This document shows, piece after piece, positions 43,867-51,854 of a stretch of DNA of 64,000 bases. Below the pieces are notes generated by a model, which worked only from the letters and a program-made list of their open reading frames with translations, searched no databases and was not told where the DNA came from. This DNA is from Spirochaeta africana DSM 8902 (GTDB taxonomy: Bacteria > Spirochaetota > Spirochaetia > DSM-27196 > DSM-8902), in NCBI RefSeq assembly GCF_000242595.2, contig NC_017098.1:2232001-2296000 (forward strand), written 5' to 3'. The position numbers were made by a program, and so were the translations under genes. Numbering within the stretch: position 1 is the first letter of the stretch; every line of letters starts with the position of its first letter.

Positions 43867-45645
43867 ATGATGATGAACACATTACGCAAGACCCGCATCG
43901 TTTGTACCATCGGCCCCGCCGTTGATGATGTGGAGACTATCAAAGGCATGCTCAAGGCCGGCATGAATGTTGCCCGGTTCAATTTTTCGCATGACTACCA
44001 TGAAATCCACGCCCAGCGCATCGAAAAGGTGCGCCAGGCAAGCCGCGAAACCAAAATCCCGGTAGCTATCCTGCTGGACACCAAGGGACCGGAGATTCGC
44101 ACCGGCCAGATCAAGGATGGCGGTAAAATCAATCTGGAGAACGGAAAAAAGATCACCCTGACCACCGAACAGGTAGAGGGCACTGCCGAGCTCCTGAGCA
44201 TCAGCTATCAGAAACTCCCCGAAGAGGTTACCCCCGGCACTCATATCCTTGTTGCCGACGGCGTAGTCGACCTTGAGGTTGAATCGGTAGACGGCAACAA
44301 GATCCATTGTCTGATCCGCGCGGGCGGACAGCTGGGCAGCAAGAAAAACGTGAATGTTCCCGGCATCAAGACCAGCCTGCCGGCCATCACCGAGAAGGAT
44401 CGCGACGACATCGTATTCGGCGCCAAGAACAACGTTGACTTCATCGCTGCATCCTTTATCCGCAAGGCCGCCGATGTACAGGAGATACTCGATCTGCTGG
44501 CTGAACATGACTCTCAGACCCGTGTCATCTCCAAGATCGAGGATCAGGAAGGCCTGGACAACATCGATGACATCATCAATGTATCTCATGGCATCATGAT
44601 TGCGCGTGGCGACCTCGGGGTGCAGCTGCCGCCGGAAAAAATTCCCATGGCACAGAAACGCATCACCGAGAAGTGCAACCGCCAGAACAAGCCGGTTATT
44701 ACCGCTACCCAGATGCTCGACTCGATGATCAACAATCCCAGCCCTACCCGTGCAGAGCTTACCGACGTTGCCAATGCAATCTTTGATGGCACCGATGCTA
44801 TCATGCTGAGCGGTGAAACTGCCAGCGGCGATTATCCGATCAAGTCCGTGGAGACCATGCACAATGTTGCCATGGCAGTCGAAACCTCGCCCGAGTTTCT
44901 TGAACGTACAGAGAAATATTTCGCTTTCCATGAGACAACCGGCGAAATTGGCCATGCAGTAGCAAAATCCGCATATCTGCTGGCACAGGCTGTCGATGCA
45001 ACCGCGATTGTTACCCCTACCCTGCGCGGCAACACCCCGCGCCTGCTGAGCAAGTTCCGCCCGAAGCAGAACGTAATTGCGGTAACCACCAGTGAAACCG
45101 CATATCGGCAGCTGCTGGTTCAGTGGGGGGTATTCCCGATTCTGGCAGAGTTTGTAAACAACTCCGAGGTCATGATTCAGAACGCCCTGCGTGCTGCGCA
45201 GAAATCAGGCTTTATCCGCCGCAACGACAAAGTCGTAACCGCTGCCGGTCTGCCGCTGAATTCTCCGATCCCGATGAACACCATCAAGGTGCATTTTATG
45301 GGCAACATTCTGAACCGAGGACAGGACGGCGCCGGGGCCAAAACAGCCGGCCTGCTGATCAAGGGAGAAACCCTGAGCGACGCTGCAGCCAAGGCCCCCA
45401 AAGACACCTCGTACGTGCTGCTTGCCAAGACTATCAGCAGCAGCGACAAGCTTGAGCTGCTGAAAAATGCTGCCGGCCTGATCGTTGAGGAACCGCTGAC
45501 TGATCTGAAGGCACTCACTGCCATAAACAGCGACCTGGTTGTGGTAAGCGGTGTACCCAGTGCACACGCCCAGTTCGAGGAAGGTCTGATGGTCAGCCTC
45601 GACGGAGTCGAAAAGATCATCTACGAGGGTGCTCTGGAGGACTAA
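43867..45645 (+). CDS. pyk: Pyruvate kinase with extra C-terminal domain
   Basis: The 592-residue protein has all pyruvate kinase landmarks. RKTRIVCTIGPA opens the barrel, RFNFSHDYH follows, and the catalytic lysine region is VISKIEDQEGLDN. The signature ARGDLGVQLPPE and the TATQMLDSMI and SGETASGDYP segments are intact. About 110 residues beyond the usual 475 resemble the PEP-utiliser mobile domain of Bacillus-type enzymes (HFMGNILNRGQDGAG), but the TSH phospho-His motif is replaced by PLTDLKALT. It makes ATP and pyruvate from PEP and ADP. A terminator follows directly. Confidence 0.95.
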   Translation: MMMNTLRKTRIVCTIGPAVDDVETIKGMLKAGMNVARFNFSHDYHEIHAQRIEKVRQASRETKIPVAILLDTKGPEIRTGQIKDGGKINLENGKKITLTTEQVEGTAELLSISYQKLPEEVTPGTHILVADGVVDLEVESVDGNKIHCLIRAGGQLGSKKNVNVPGIKTSLPAITEKDRDDIVFGAKNNVDFIAASFIRKAADVQEILDLLAEHDSQTRVISKIEDQEGLDNIDDIINVSHGIMIARGDLGVQLPPEKIPMAQKRITEKCNRQNKPVITATQMLDSMINNPSPTRAELTDVANAIFDGTDAIMLSGETASGDYPIKSVETMHNVAMAVETSPEFLERTEKYFAFHETTGEIGHAVAKSAYLLAQAVDATAIVTPTLRGNTPRLLSKFRPKQNVIAVTTSETAYRQLLVQWGVFPILAEFVNNSEVMIQNALRAAQKSGFIRRNDKVVTAAGLPLNSPIPMNTIKVHFMGNILNRGQDGAGAKTAGLLIKGETLSDAAAKAPKDTSYVLLAKTISSSDKLELLKNAAGLIVEEPLTDLKALTAINSDLVVVSGVPSAHAQFEEGLMVSLDGVEKIIYEGALED

Positions 45646-45666
45646 TCCGGCATCAGTACGTATCAG

Positions 45667-45698
45667 TGCCGACCCCCGCTGCGGGGTCGGCATTTTTT
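45667..45698 (+). terminator. Intrinsic terminator of pyk
   Basis: A perfect 10-bp stem (tgccgacccc / ggggtcggca) with a 6-base loop is followed by six T. It starts 21 bases after the pyk stop. Confidence 0.92.
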
Positions 45699-45773
45699 AT
45701 CTCCCACCCGACTCGTGTCCGACCTACATCCAGGAAACCCATACCCTACCGCACGGTATTTTCGCAAAAGCAC

Positions 45774-45802
45774 TTGGCAATTTTCTTACCTAAATGTAGT
45801 AT
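45774..45802 (+). promoter_or_regulatory. Sigma-70 promoter for the sigma-54 activator gene
   Basis: TTGGCA (45774-45779) and TAGTAT (45797-45802) are separated by 17 bases, about 19 bases before the start at 45821. The activator is thus expressed by the housekeeping polymerase while its target amtB has a sigma-54 promoter. Confidence 0.65.
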
Positions 45803-45820
45803 GGCATGCAGGGGGAACAC

Positions 45821-47374
45821 ATGAGCGACGCAAGTGTATCGCAGAGCGTTCACAGAAATCCAGAGGATCTGTCACTGCTCTTCCAGATCAGCCAGATTCT
45901 CGACCAGAGCATAGATATCAAGCAGGTCATCAACCCGGTACTGCGGGCGGTTGCCGACAACATGAGTATTCTCAGGGGTACGATTACACTGCTGGATCGC
46001 AACTCGGGTGAGATCTTTACCGAAGCAGCCCTGGGTCTGTCTCAGTCACAGCAGGAGCGGGGACGCTACAAGCTTGGCGAAGGGATTACCGGCAAGGTTG
46101 TGCAGACCGGTCAGCCGTTGGTGATCCCCCGAATTTCCGAGGATCCGCGATTCCTGAACAGGACCGGCGCACGCAAGCATGATCCGGAGCAGATCAGCTT
46201 TATCTGTGTGCCGATAAAAATCGGCAATGAGACCATCGGTGCCTTCAGTGTCGACCTGCAGTACACATCGGAAACCGCCCTGGAGAAGCAGGTGCGTATG
46301 CTCTCCATTGTTTCGTCACTGATTGCACAGGCGGTAAAAATCCGCCACGCCATCCTTGAGGAACGCAACCAGTTGCTGGAGGAAAACTCCCGTCTGCAGC
46401 AGGAACTCAAAGAAAAATACCAACCCTCGAACCTGATCGGCAAAAGCAAAGTAATGCAGGATGTCTACGAGATGATTGCCCAGGTATCAAAAAGTGATGC
46501 AACCGTGCTGATCCGTGGTGAAAGCGGTACCGGCAAGGAGCTGATTGCCCAGGCGATCCACTACAACAGCCTGCGTAACGGCAAGCCACTGATCAAAGTA
46601 AACTGCGCAGCCCTTCCCGACAACATCATTGAGAGTGAACTTTTTGGTCATGAGAAGGGAGCCTTTACCGGGGCTATCTCGACACGGAAAGGACGGTTCG
46701 AGTCGGCGCAAGGCGGCACCATTTTCCTGGACGAGATCGGTGATCTGGCCCCGCCGATCCAGGTAAAGCTGCTGCGCGTCCTGCAGGAGCGTGAGTTTGA
46801 ACGGGTCGGCGGCAACGAAACTATCAGGGCCAATGTACGGGTTATCGCTGCCACCAACCGCAACCTGGAGCAGCTGCTGGAGGAAGGAACCTTTCGCGAG
46901 GATCTCTACTACCGGCTGAATGTATTCCCGATCCATATCCCGCCACTGCGGGAGCGACGCAGCGACATCCTGCTGCTGGCAGATCATTTCATAGAAAAAT
47001 ACGCCAGCAGCAACATGAAGATTGTACGGCGCATCTCTACCCCGGCTATCGAGCTGTTGGCAAACTATCACTGGCCAGGAAACGTCCGCGAGCTGGAGAA
47101 TGTTATAGAGCGCGCGGTGCTACTGAGTGTGGACGAGGTCCTGCACCCGCATCACCTGCCACCCAGCCTGCAGTCGGCGGAATCAAGCAACACCAATCTG
47201 CACTCAACCCTTGAAGAAGCCCTGGAAAACCTTGAAAAGGATCTGATTCTGGACTCGCTCAAAACAACCAAGGGCAATATGGCACGGGCAGCCCGGATAC
47301 TGGGAATCACCGAGCGGATCATGGGGCTGCGAGTGAAGAAATACGGCATAGATTCCCGACAATTTCGTGGGTAA
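45821..47374 (+). CDS. Sigma-54-dependent activator, NifA-like (GAF-AAA+-Fis)
   Basis: The protein has 517 residues from the ATG at 45821, preceded by GGGGGA; an in-frame ATG at 45806 is less likely. A GAF sensor domain (about 15-170) carries no receiver-type phospho-Asp. The AAA+ domain at about 205-440 has Walker A GESGTGKE, the sigma-54 contact loop GAFTGA and Walker [11 protein letters not shown] Fis-type helix-turn-helix ends the protein ([19 protein letters not shown]). It remodels sigma-54 polymerase at -24/-12 promoters. The order GAF-AAA+-Fis is that of NifA, but no nif genes are in view. Its likely target is the sigma-54 promoter of amtB just downstream. Confidence 0.9.
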   Translation: MSDASVSQSVHRNPEDLSLLFQISQILDQSIDIKQVINPVLRAVADNMSILRGTITLLDRNSGEIFTEAALGLSQSQQERGRYKLGEGITGKVVQTGQPLVIPRISEDPRFLNRTGARKHDPEQISFICVPIKIGNETIGAFSVDLQYTSETALEKQVRMLSIVSSLIAQAVKIRHAILEERNQLLEENSRLQQELKEKYQPSNLIGKSKVMQDVYEMIAQVSKSDATVLIRGESGTGKELIAQAIHYNSLRNGKPLIKVNCAALPDNIIESELFGHEKGAFTGAISTRKGRFESAQGGTIFLDEIGDLAPPIQVKLLRVLQEREFERVGGNETIRANVRVIAATNRNLEQLLEEGTFREDLYYRLNVFPIHIPPLRERRSDILLLADHFIEKYASSNMKIVRRISTPAIELLANYHWPGNVRELENVIERAVLLSVDEVLHPHHLPPSLQSAESSNTNLHSTLEEALENLEKDLILDSLKTTKGNMARAARILGITERIMGLRVKKYGIDSRQFRG

Positions 47375-47427
47375 TTTTCCTATAATTACATTTTCGTAGC
47401 TAAAATATTTACTGTTACATTTATGTG

Positions 47428-47462
47428 GCACGTGGGCAGCAATGCTGCTCACGTGCTTTTTT
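47428..47462 (+). terminator. Intrinsic terminator of the activator gene
   Basis: A 13-bp stem (gcacgtgggcagc pairing with gctgctcacgtgc, one G-U) with a 3-base loop is followed by six T. It isolates the activator transcript from amtB. The TGGCAC at its left edge mimics half of a sigma-54 promoter but lacks the -12 TTGC. Confidence 0.92.
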
Positions 47463-47475
47463 GTTGTAATACAAC
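47463..47475 (+). promoter_or_regulatory. Palindrome upstream of amtB (candidate activator site)
   Basis: GTTGT-AAT-ACAAC is a perfect 13-base palindrome located about 45 bases before the -24 element. It may be an operator or enhancer for the sigma-54 activator or a nitrogen regulator. A second, shorter palindrome (ACATTTATGT) lies near 47416. No classical NifA site (TGT-N10-ACA) is present. Confidence 0.4.
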
Positions 47476-47518
47476 GACTTGTAAATTAATTGCATTTTTT
47501 TTATTCATATTCACTGCC

Positions 47519-47533
47519 TGGCACGCAATCTGC
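47519..47533 (+). promoter_or_regulatory. Sigma-54 (-24/-12) promoter of amtB-glnK
   Basis: TGGCAC-N5-CTGC matches the consensus TGGCAC-N5-TTGC at all but one base, with the GG and GC pairs at the right spacing of 10 bases. It lies 41 bases before the amtB start and follows the terminator of the activator gene. Confidence 0.85.
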
Positions 47534-47573
47534 AATTACATGTACAGATCAATCCTGAGGAGGTTTGTACACC

Positions 47574-48920
47574 ATGAACAAACGCACGCTTGTTCTTACG
47601 ATGGTCATTCTGCTGGTACTGCTCACTGCAGGCAATGCTTTCGCATTGGAAAGCCTTGCAGAGGCCGAACTGGCATTTGACATGCTATGGCTTATCCTGG
47701 CGGCAGCCCTGGTCTTCTTTATGCAGGCAGGGTTCGCTATGGTCGAAACAGGTTTGACCCGTGCAAAAAACGCGGGCAACATCATCATGAAGAACCTTAT
47801 GGACTTCTCGGCTGGTGCGATGATGTACTTCGCAATCGGCTGGGCAATCATGTACGGCACCGACTCCATCGCCGGCCTGATCGGCCTGAACGGCTGGTTC
47901 CTGAGCTACACCGAGGGCACCCTGGCTGCCTATGGCATCTCCTCGATGTCTGAGCTGTACCGGGACTGGATGTTCCAGGTGGTATTCGCTGCTACCGCCG
48001 CCACGATTGTGTCCGGTGCAATGGCCGAACGCACCAAGTATTCCGGGTATCTGATCTACAGTGTATTTATCACTGGTCTGATTTATCCGGTATTCGGTCA
48101 CTGGACCTGGGGAGGGGGCTGGCTTGACGGCCTTGGCTTCCATGACTTTGCCGGCTCGACCATCGTTCACTCGGTCGGTGGCTGGGCAGCCCTGGTCGGG
48201 GCCTTCATCATTGGAGCCCGCAAAGGGAAGTATGTGAAGTCCAATGGAGAGACGACGGTCAAGGCTATTCCCGGTCACAACCTGCCGCTGGCAGCCCTGG
48301 GTGTATTTATCCTGTGGTTCGGCTGGTACGGATTCAACGGCGGCTCAACCCTTTCGGGTGTAGATCCGGATATTTCCCTGGTGTTCACCACCACCACCCT
48401 GAGTGCGTCCGGCGGGGCAATTGCGGCGATGTTCATGACATGGCTGTGGTTTGGCAAGCCCGATCCCTCAATGTCCTTGAATGGTGCGCTGGCCGGGCTG
48501 GTGGGAATCACTGCGGGTGCCGATGTAGTTACCCCGCTGGCAGCTATCCTGATCGGTCTTACCTCTGGTATCGTGGTTGTTGCTGCAGTCGAGTTTATCG
48601 ACAAGGTACTGCACATCGATGACCCGGTTGGTGCCGCATCGGTTCACGGGGTTGCAGGTGCATGGGGCACCCTGATGGTCGGATTTTTCCACACCGAGGC
48701 CGGACTGTTCTACGGCGGCGGGTTCTCCCAGATTGGCATCCAGTTGGTCGGGATTCTTGCAGCCTTTGTCTGGGTAGTCATAACTGCAGGCATTCTGTTC
48801 GGCGCCCTGAAGGCAATGGGCAAGCTGCGCGTGGAAGAAAAGGATGAAATGCAGGGGCTGGATATCAGCGAACACGGTATGGAATCCTACAGCGGCTTCC
48901 AGATCTTCAGCACAATGTAA
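47574..48920 (+). CDS. amtB: Ammonium transporter Amt
   Basis: The protein has 448 residues from the ATG at 47574; AGGAGG lies ten bases upstream. A signal peptide covers about 1-26 (LVLLTAGNAFA). Eleven membrane helices and Amt signatures follow: DMLWLILAAALVFFMQAGFAMVETG near the start in pattern, the twin-His pore region with GHWTWGGGW, and the motif WFGWYGFNGGSTL. The C-terminal tail at about 420-448 is the usual P-II docking site. It conducts ammonium across the inner membrane. It is followed by the P-II gene after 12 bases. Confidence 0.96.
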   Translation: MNKRTLVLTMVILLVLLTAGNAFALESLAEAELAFDMLWLILAAALVFFMQAGFAMVETGLTRAKNAGNIIMKNLMDFSAGAMMYFAIGWAIMYGTDSIAGLIGLNGWFLSYTEGTLAAYGISSMSELYRDWMFQVVFAATAATIVSGAMAERTKYSGYLIYSVFITGLIYPVFGHWTWGGGWLDGLGFHDFAGSTIVHSVGGWAALVGAFIIGARKGKYVKSNGETTVKAIPGHNLPLAALGVFILWFGWYGFNGGSTLSGVDPDISLVFTTTTLSASGGAIAAMFMTWLWFGKPDPSMSLNGALAGLVGITAGADVVTPLAAILIGLTSGIVVVAAVEFIDKVLHIDDPVGAASVHGVAGAWGTLMVGFFHTEAGLFYGGGFSQIGIQLVGILAAFVWVVITAGILFGALKAMGKLRVEEKDEMQGLDISEHGMESYSGFQIFSTM

Positions 48921-48932
48921 GGAGGTTGCAAT

Positions 48933-49274
48933 ATGAAACTTATTACTGCATTCATTCAGCCGCATAAACTGAATGAGGTAAAAGAAGAGTTGTTCAAGGC
49001 AAAGATTTTCAAGATGTCGGTAACCAACGTGCTTGGCTGCGGTCAGCAGCGAGGCTATCACGAATCCTACCGTGGGGTCGACATCGAGGTGAATCTTCTG
49101 AAGAAAACGCGAATAGAGATAGCAGTAAACGATGAGTATGTACAGCCTACCATCGATGCTATCGTACGCGGTGCCCGAACCGGTGAGATCGGTGACGGCA
49201 AGATACTGGTGTCCGAGCTGGCCGAGTGTGTGCGTATACGCAGCGGCGAAAAAGGCAAGGAAGCCATCGGTTAG
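48933..49274 (+). CDS. glnK: P-II nitrogen regulator (GlnK type) without Tyr51
   Basis: The 113-residue P-II has the usual start ([20 protein letters not shown]), the T-loop ([17 protein letters not shown], about 38-54) and the ATP-binding C-loop ([12 protein letters not shown]). The position of the uridylylated Tyr51 of E. coli holds Ile, while Tyr46 is kept. GlnK proteins bind ATP, ADP and 2-oxoglutarate and block Amt when nitrogen is plentiful. With no Tyr51, control by GlnD-type uridylylation is unlikely. AGGAGG precedes the ATG. A terminator follows. Confidence 0.93.
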   Translation: MKLITAFIQPHKLNEVKEELFKAKIFKMSVTNVLGCGQQRGYHESYRGVDIEVNLLKKTRIEIAVNDEYVQPTIDAIVRGARTGEIGDGKILVSELAECVRIRSGEKGKEAIG

Positions 49275-49316
49275 TGCTCCCCTGCTGCTGCCTGGCAGTA
49301 AGCAGTTAGTTTCTCC

Positions 49317-49348
49317 CCCCGGGTTGATACCTCAGCCCGGGGTTTTTT
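49317..49348 (+). terminator. Intrinsic terminator of amtB-glnK
   Basis: CCCCGGG (49317-49323) pairs with CCCGGGG (49336-49342) around a 12-base loop, followed by six T. It lies 42 bases after the glnK stop and ends just before the convergent kinase gene. Confidence 0.88.
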
Positions 49349-49357
49349 GCGTCCACG

Positions 49358-50755
49358 CTATAAAAAGCGGTCCGGACTGGCGATGCGGGTTGCCGCGACC
49401 TCTCGCAGGGCTGCATAGGCTGCAGTATAAGCCTGGTACTGTTCATGAAAACGCTCTTGTGCCGCCGGTTCAGGTTCATAGCATCTGATGATGCGCACCA
49501 TTGCCCGCGATGCCGTCGCGATATCAGGATATACCCCAAGGGCGGTAAAGCAGCATGCGGCGCCGCCCACCAGTTCGGCCTCCGGCACCTCGGGGATCTC
49601 GATTACAACCCCGGCAATATCCGCCTTCATCTGATTCCATATGTGATTACGGGCCTGCCCGCCACAGGAGCGCATAGCCGGAATGTCGCCGACAACCGAA
49701 CGCAGGATGTCGATGGTCTCCCGCACGGCAAATCCTATCGACTCAACCACTGCCCGGCCCATTTCGGCTGCGCCATGCCCGGCACCCAGACCGTAGAACA
49801 TACCATGATGAAACTCCCAGGAAGCCCCGGCGTGCAGGGTCGGAAAAAACCAGGGTGCCGGCGATTGTGCCCCGGCAATCATCTCGAGCATATGGTGATA
49901 CGACATGTCCTGGGTACCGGTAAAACGGCGGTACCATTCAAACAGCAGCCCGGTGGAGGACAGAATCCCGGCAACATTGCTCAGCCCCGGGATGACATGC
50001 GGCAGACTTCGCAGTCGCGTATCCTGAACCGCCCGGGCAGAACAGTAGTTGATGCCCTCGGAGCTGCCGGCTCGATCACACACCATGCCAACATCAACAG
50101 CAGCTGTTCCCAGCAGACTCATCAGAAAATCACTGCCGGCTGCCGCAAGCGGAATCCCGGACGGGATCCCGAGTTCAGCAGCAATCGCGGGCTGCAGAGC
50201 TCCCACCACCTGTGCAGGACGCAGAAACGGGGGGAACAGCTCAGGGGAGAGGCCGTATGCAGCCAAGGAGGATGGATCCCAGAACAACGGATCAAACTCG
50301 GTCGACGGACTGGCAGTGTGCAGCTGGCCGGTAAGTCGATACCCGACATACTCGGCACAGGACAGCAGCGTATTGGTCTGCCGGAAGGTTTCCGCATCGT
50401 GCTGCTGCAGCCAGGAGGCCTTTGGCAGGAAAAAAGAACTTCCTTTGCCCGGAACATCGCGCCTGTCCAGCCACATCAGGACGGTGTTCAAATGCTTCCC
50501 CGAGGCGTCTATCGGCACCAGGGTCGGGCCATTGCCACTTATTGCCATCACGGCCACCTGCTGGCACAGCGACAGGCCGGACACCGCAGTTTTGAACGCA
50601 CGCATCAGTTCATCCGGGTTGAGACGGTCGAAACGATTCTCCGGGTAGTGAATCGCCGCACGAGTACTGTCAACCAGATGCCCACGGTAATCCAGCAGCC
50701 CGGCCTTGATGCTGGAGGTGCCGATATCCACGGATAAACAAAGCTGATTCTGCAT
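49358..50755 (-). CDS. FGGY-family carbohydrate kinase (xylulokinase-like)
   Basis: The protein has 465 residues from the ATG at 50755; the frame extends to 51298 across the divergent gene without support. The N-terminal ATPase motif is LSVDIGTSSIKAGLLD (about 6-21), and an internal MAISGNGPTLVPID holds the sugar-binding loop. The C-terminal half has GAGHGAAEMGRAVVESIGFAVRE in pattern and the adenosine motif SCGGQARNHIWNQMKAD. FGGY kinases phosphorylate sugars such as xylulose, glycerol or ribulose. The substrate is not readable. The ABC uptake operon next to it may supply the sugar. Confidence 0.85.
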   Translation of the reverse strand: MQNQLCLSVDIGTSSIKAGLLDYRGHLVDSTRAAIHYPENRFDRLNPDELMRAFKTAVSGLSLCQQVAVMAISGNGPTLVPIDASGKHLNTVLMWLDRRDVPGKGSSFFLPKASWLQQHDAETFRQTNTLLSCAEYVGYRLTGQLHTASPSTEFDPLFWDPSSLAAYGLSPELFPPFLRPAQVVGALQPAIAAELGIPSGIPLAAAGSDFLMSLLGTAAVDVGMVCDRAGSSEGINYCSARAVQDTRLRSLPHVIPGLSNVAGILSSTGLLFEWYRRFTGTQDMSYHHMLEMIAGAQSPAPWFFPTLHAGASWEFHHGMFYGLGAGHGAAEMGRAVVESIGFAVRETIDILRSVVGDIPAMRSCGGQARNHIWNQMKADIAGVVIEIPEVPEAELVGGAACCFTALGVYPDIATASRAMVRIIRCYEPEPAAQERFHEQYQAYTAAYAALREVAATRIASPDRFL

Positions 50756-50818
50756 GCAGTATAATTGCACCGAGCCAGAACGGTGGTCAACCCCGCCTAA
50801 AAAAGCTATAGTGCCGGC

Positions 50819-51847
50819 ATGAAATACAGATGTAATTTTTACTTGTGTGTGGTTACCATACTCAGTTTTTTTCTGCTTACTGCGGTGAGCTGCACGCAGG
50901 GCGATGATGCCGGGTTTCATATCGGGGTTTTTGTTCCCGGTTACACCGAAGGCAGCCCGACTTACGAACTGATGGCCGCCGGGGCTAATCGCGCTGCCGA
51001 GGAACACGCGGACATCAAGGTGTCGATAATCGAGGGGGGAACCAATCAGGCAACCTGGGAGGAGTCGGTAATGACCATGGCCGCCAGCTCTCGCTATGAC
51101 CTGATCATGAGCTCCAACCCCGCACTCCCGGATATTGCCGTCAGGGTTGCGGAAAGGGTTCCCCAGCAGCGCTTTATACTCCTTGATGCAGAACTCGAGG
51201 GCCACCGTTCTATTGCTACCGTCGGCTACAATCACCGGGAGCAGGCCTTCCTTAACGGATACTTTGCCGCAATGATCAGCGACTCGGACCTGCGACACGT
51301 CCGCGCCGGCGTACAGCTGGGACTGATTGCCGGTCAGGAGTTCCCGGTTATGAATAATGTAATCAAGGCCGGCTTCCGGGAGGGGGCAGCCGCATATACT
51401 CCGGATGCTGCCGTGGATTTCCGGGTGGTAGGCAGCTGGAATGATCCTACCAAGGCCGGCGAACTGGCCAGATCAATGTTCTCCGGCGGGGCCGATGTGA
51501 TTCTTACCATTGCCGGGGGCGGAAACCAGGGGGTAATAACGGCCGCACGCGAAGCAGGGGGCTATGTTACCTGGTTCGATGCCCCCGGTTATGATTTTGC
51601 CCCCGGTATTGTGCTTGGCAGCACTGTAGTACACCAGGATGTAGCCGCATATGAGGGGGCAGTTGCCGCCGCAGCCGGCGAGCTTGAGTTCGGGACGGCC
51701 CGCATCTACGGTGTTCGCGAAGGGTATGTCGGGTTTGCCGCCGATCACCCGGCATTTCTGGCCGAGGTACCCCAGCAGTTCCGCCAGCGGATAATCGATC
51801 TCGAGCAGGCCATCCTGCAGGGCGAAATAGTGCCAGGCCGCGAATGA
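50819..51847 (+). CDS. BMP-family ABC transporter substrate-binding lipoprotein
   Basis: The 342-residue protein starts with a lipoprotein signal: hydrophobic core and lipobox LTAVSC with Cys25. The mature part is of the Bmp/PnrA/TmpC kind, with IGVFVPGYTEGSPTYEL, then VRVAERVPQQRFILLD, VGYNHREQAFLNGYFA and ILTIAGGGNQGVITAARE. Family members bind purine nucleosides (PnrA/TmpC), riboflavin (RfuA in Treponema) or other small molecules. It is the first gene of a four-gene importer, seven bases before the ATPase. The spirochaete setting makes nucleoside or riboflavin uptake plausible. Confidence 0.9.
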   Translation: MKYRCNFYLCVVTILSFFLLTAVSCTQGDDAGFHIGVFVPGYTEGSPTYELMAAGANRAAEEHADIKVSIIEGGTNQATWEESVMTMAASSRYDLIMSSNPALPDIAVRVAERVPQQRFILLDAELEGHRSIATVGYNHREQAFLNGYFAAMISDSDLRHVRAGVQLGLIAGQEFPVMNNVIKAGFREGAAAYTPDAAVDFRVVGSWNDPTKAGELARSMFSGGADVILTIAGGGNQGVITAAREAGGYVTWFDAPGYDFAPGIVLGSTVVHQDVAAYEGAVAAAAGELEFGTARIYGVREGYVGFAADHPAFLAEVPQQFRQRIIDLEQAILQGEIVPGRE

Positions 51848-51854
51848 GACCTGC

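Noticed and set aside
47426-47441. A second sigma-54 promoter at TGGCACGTGGGCAGC
   Set aside because: The -12 TTGC is replaced by CAGC and the site is the left arm of a strong terminator.
50756-51298. N-terminal extension of the FGGY kinase frame
   Set aside because: The family motif starts at 50755; the extension overlaps the divergent lipoprotein gene.
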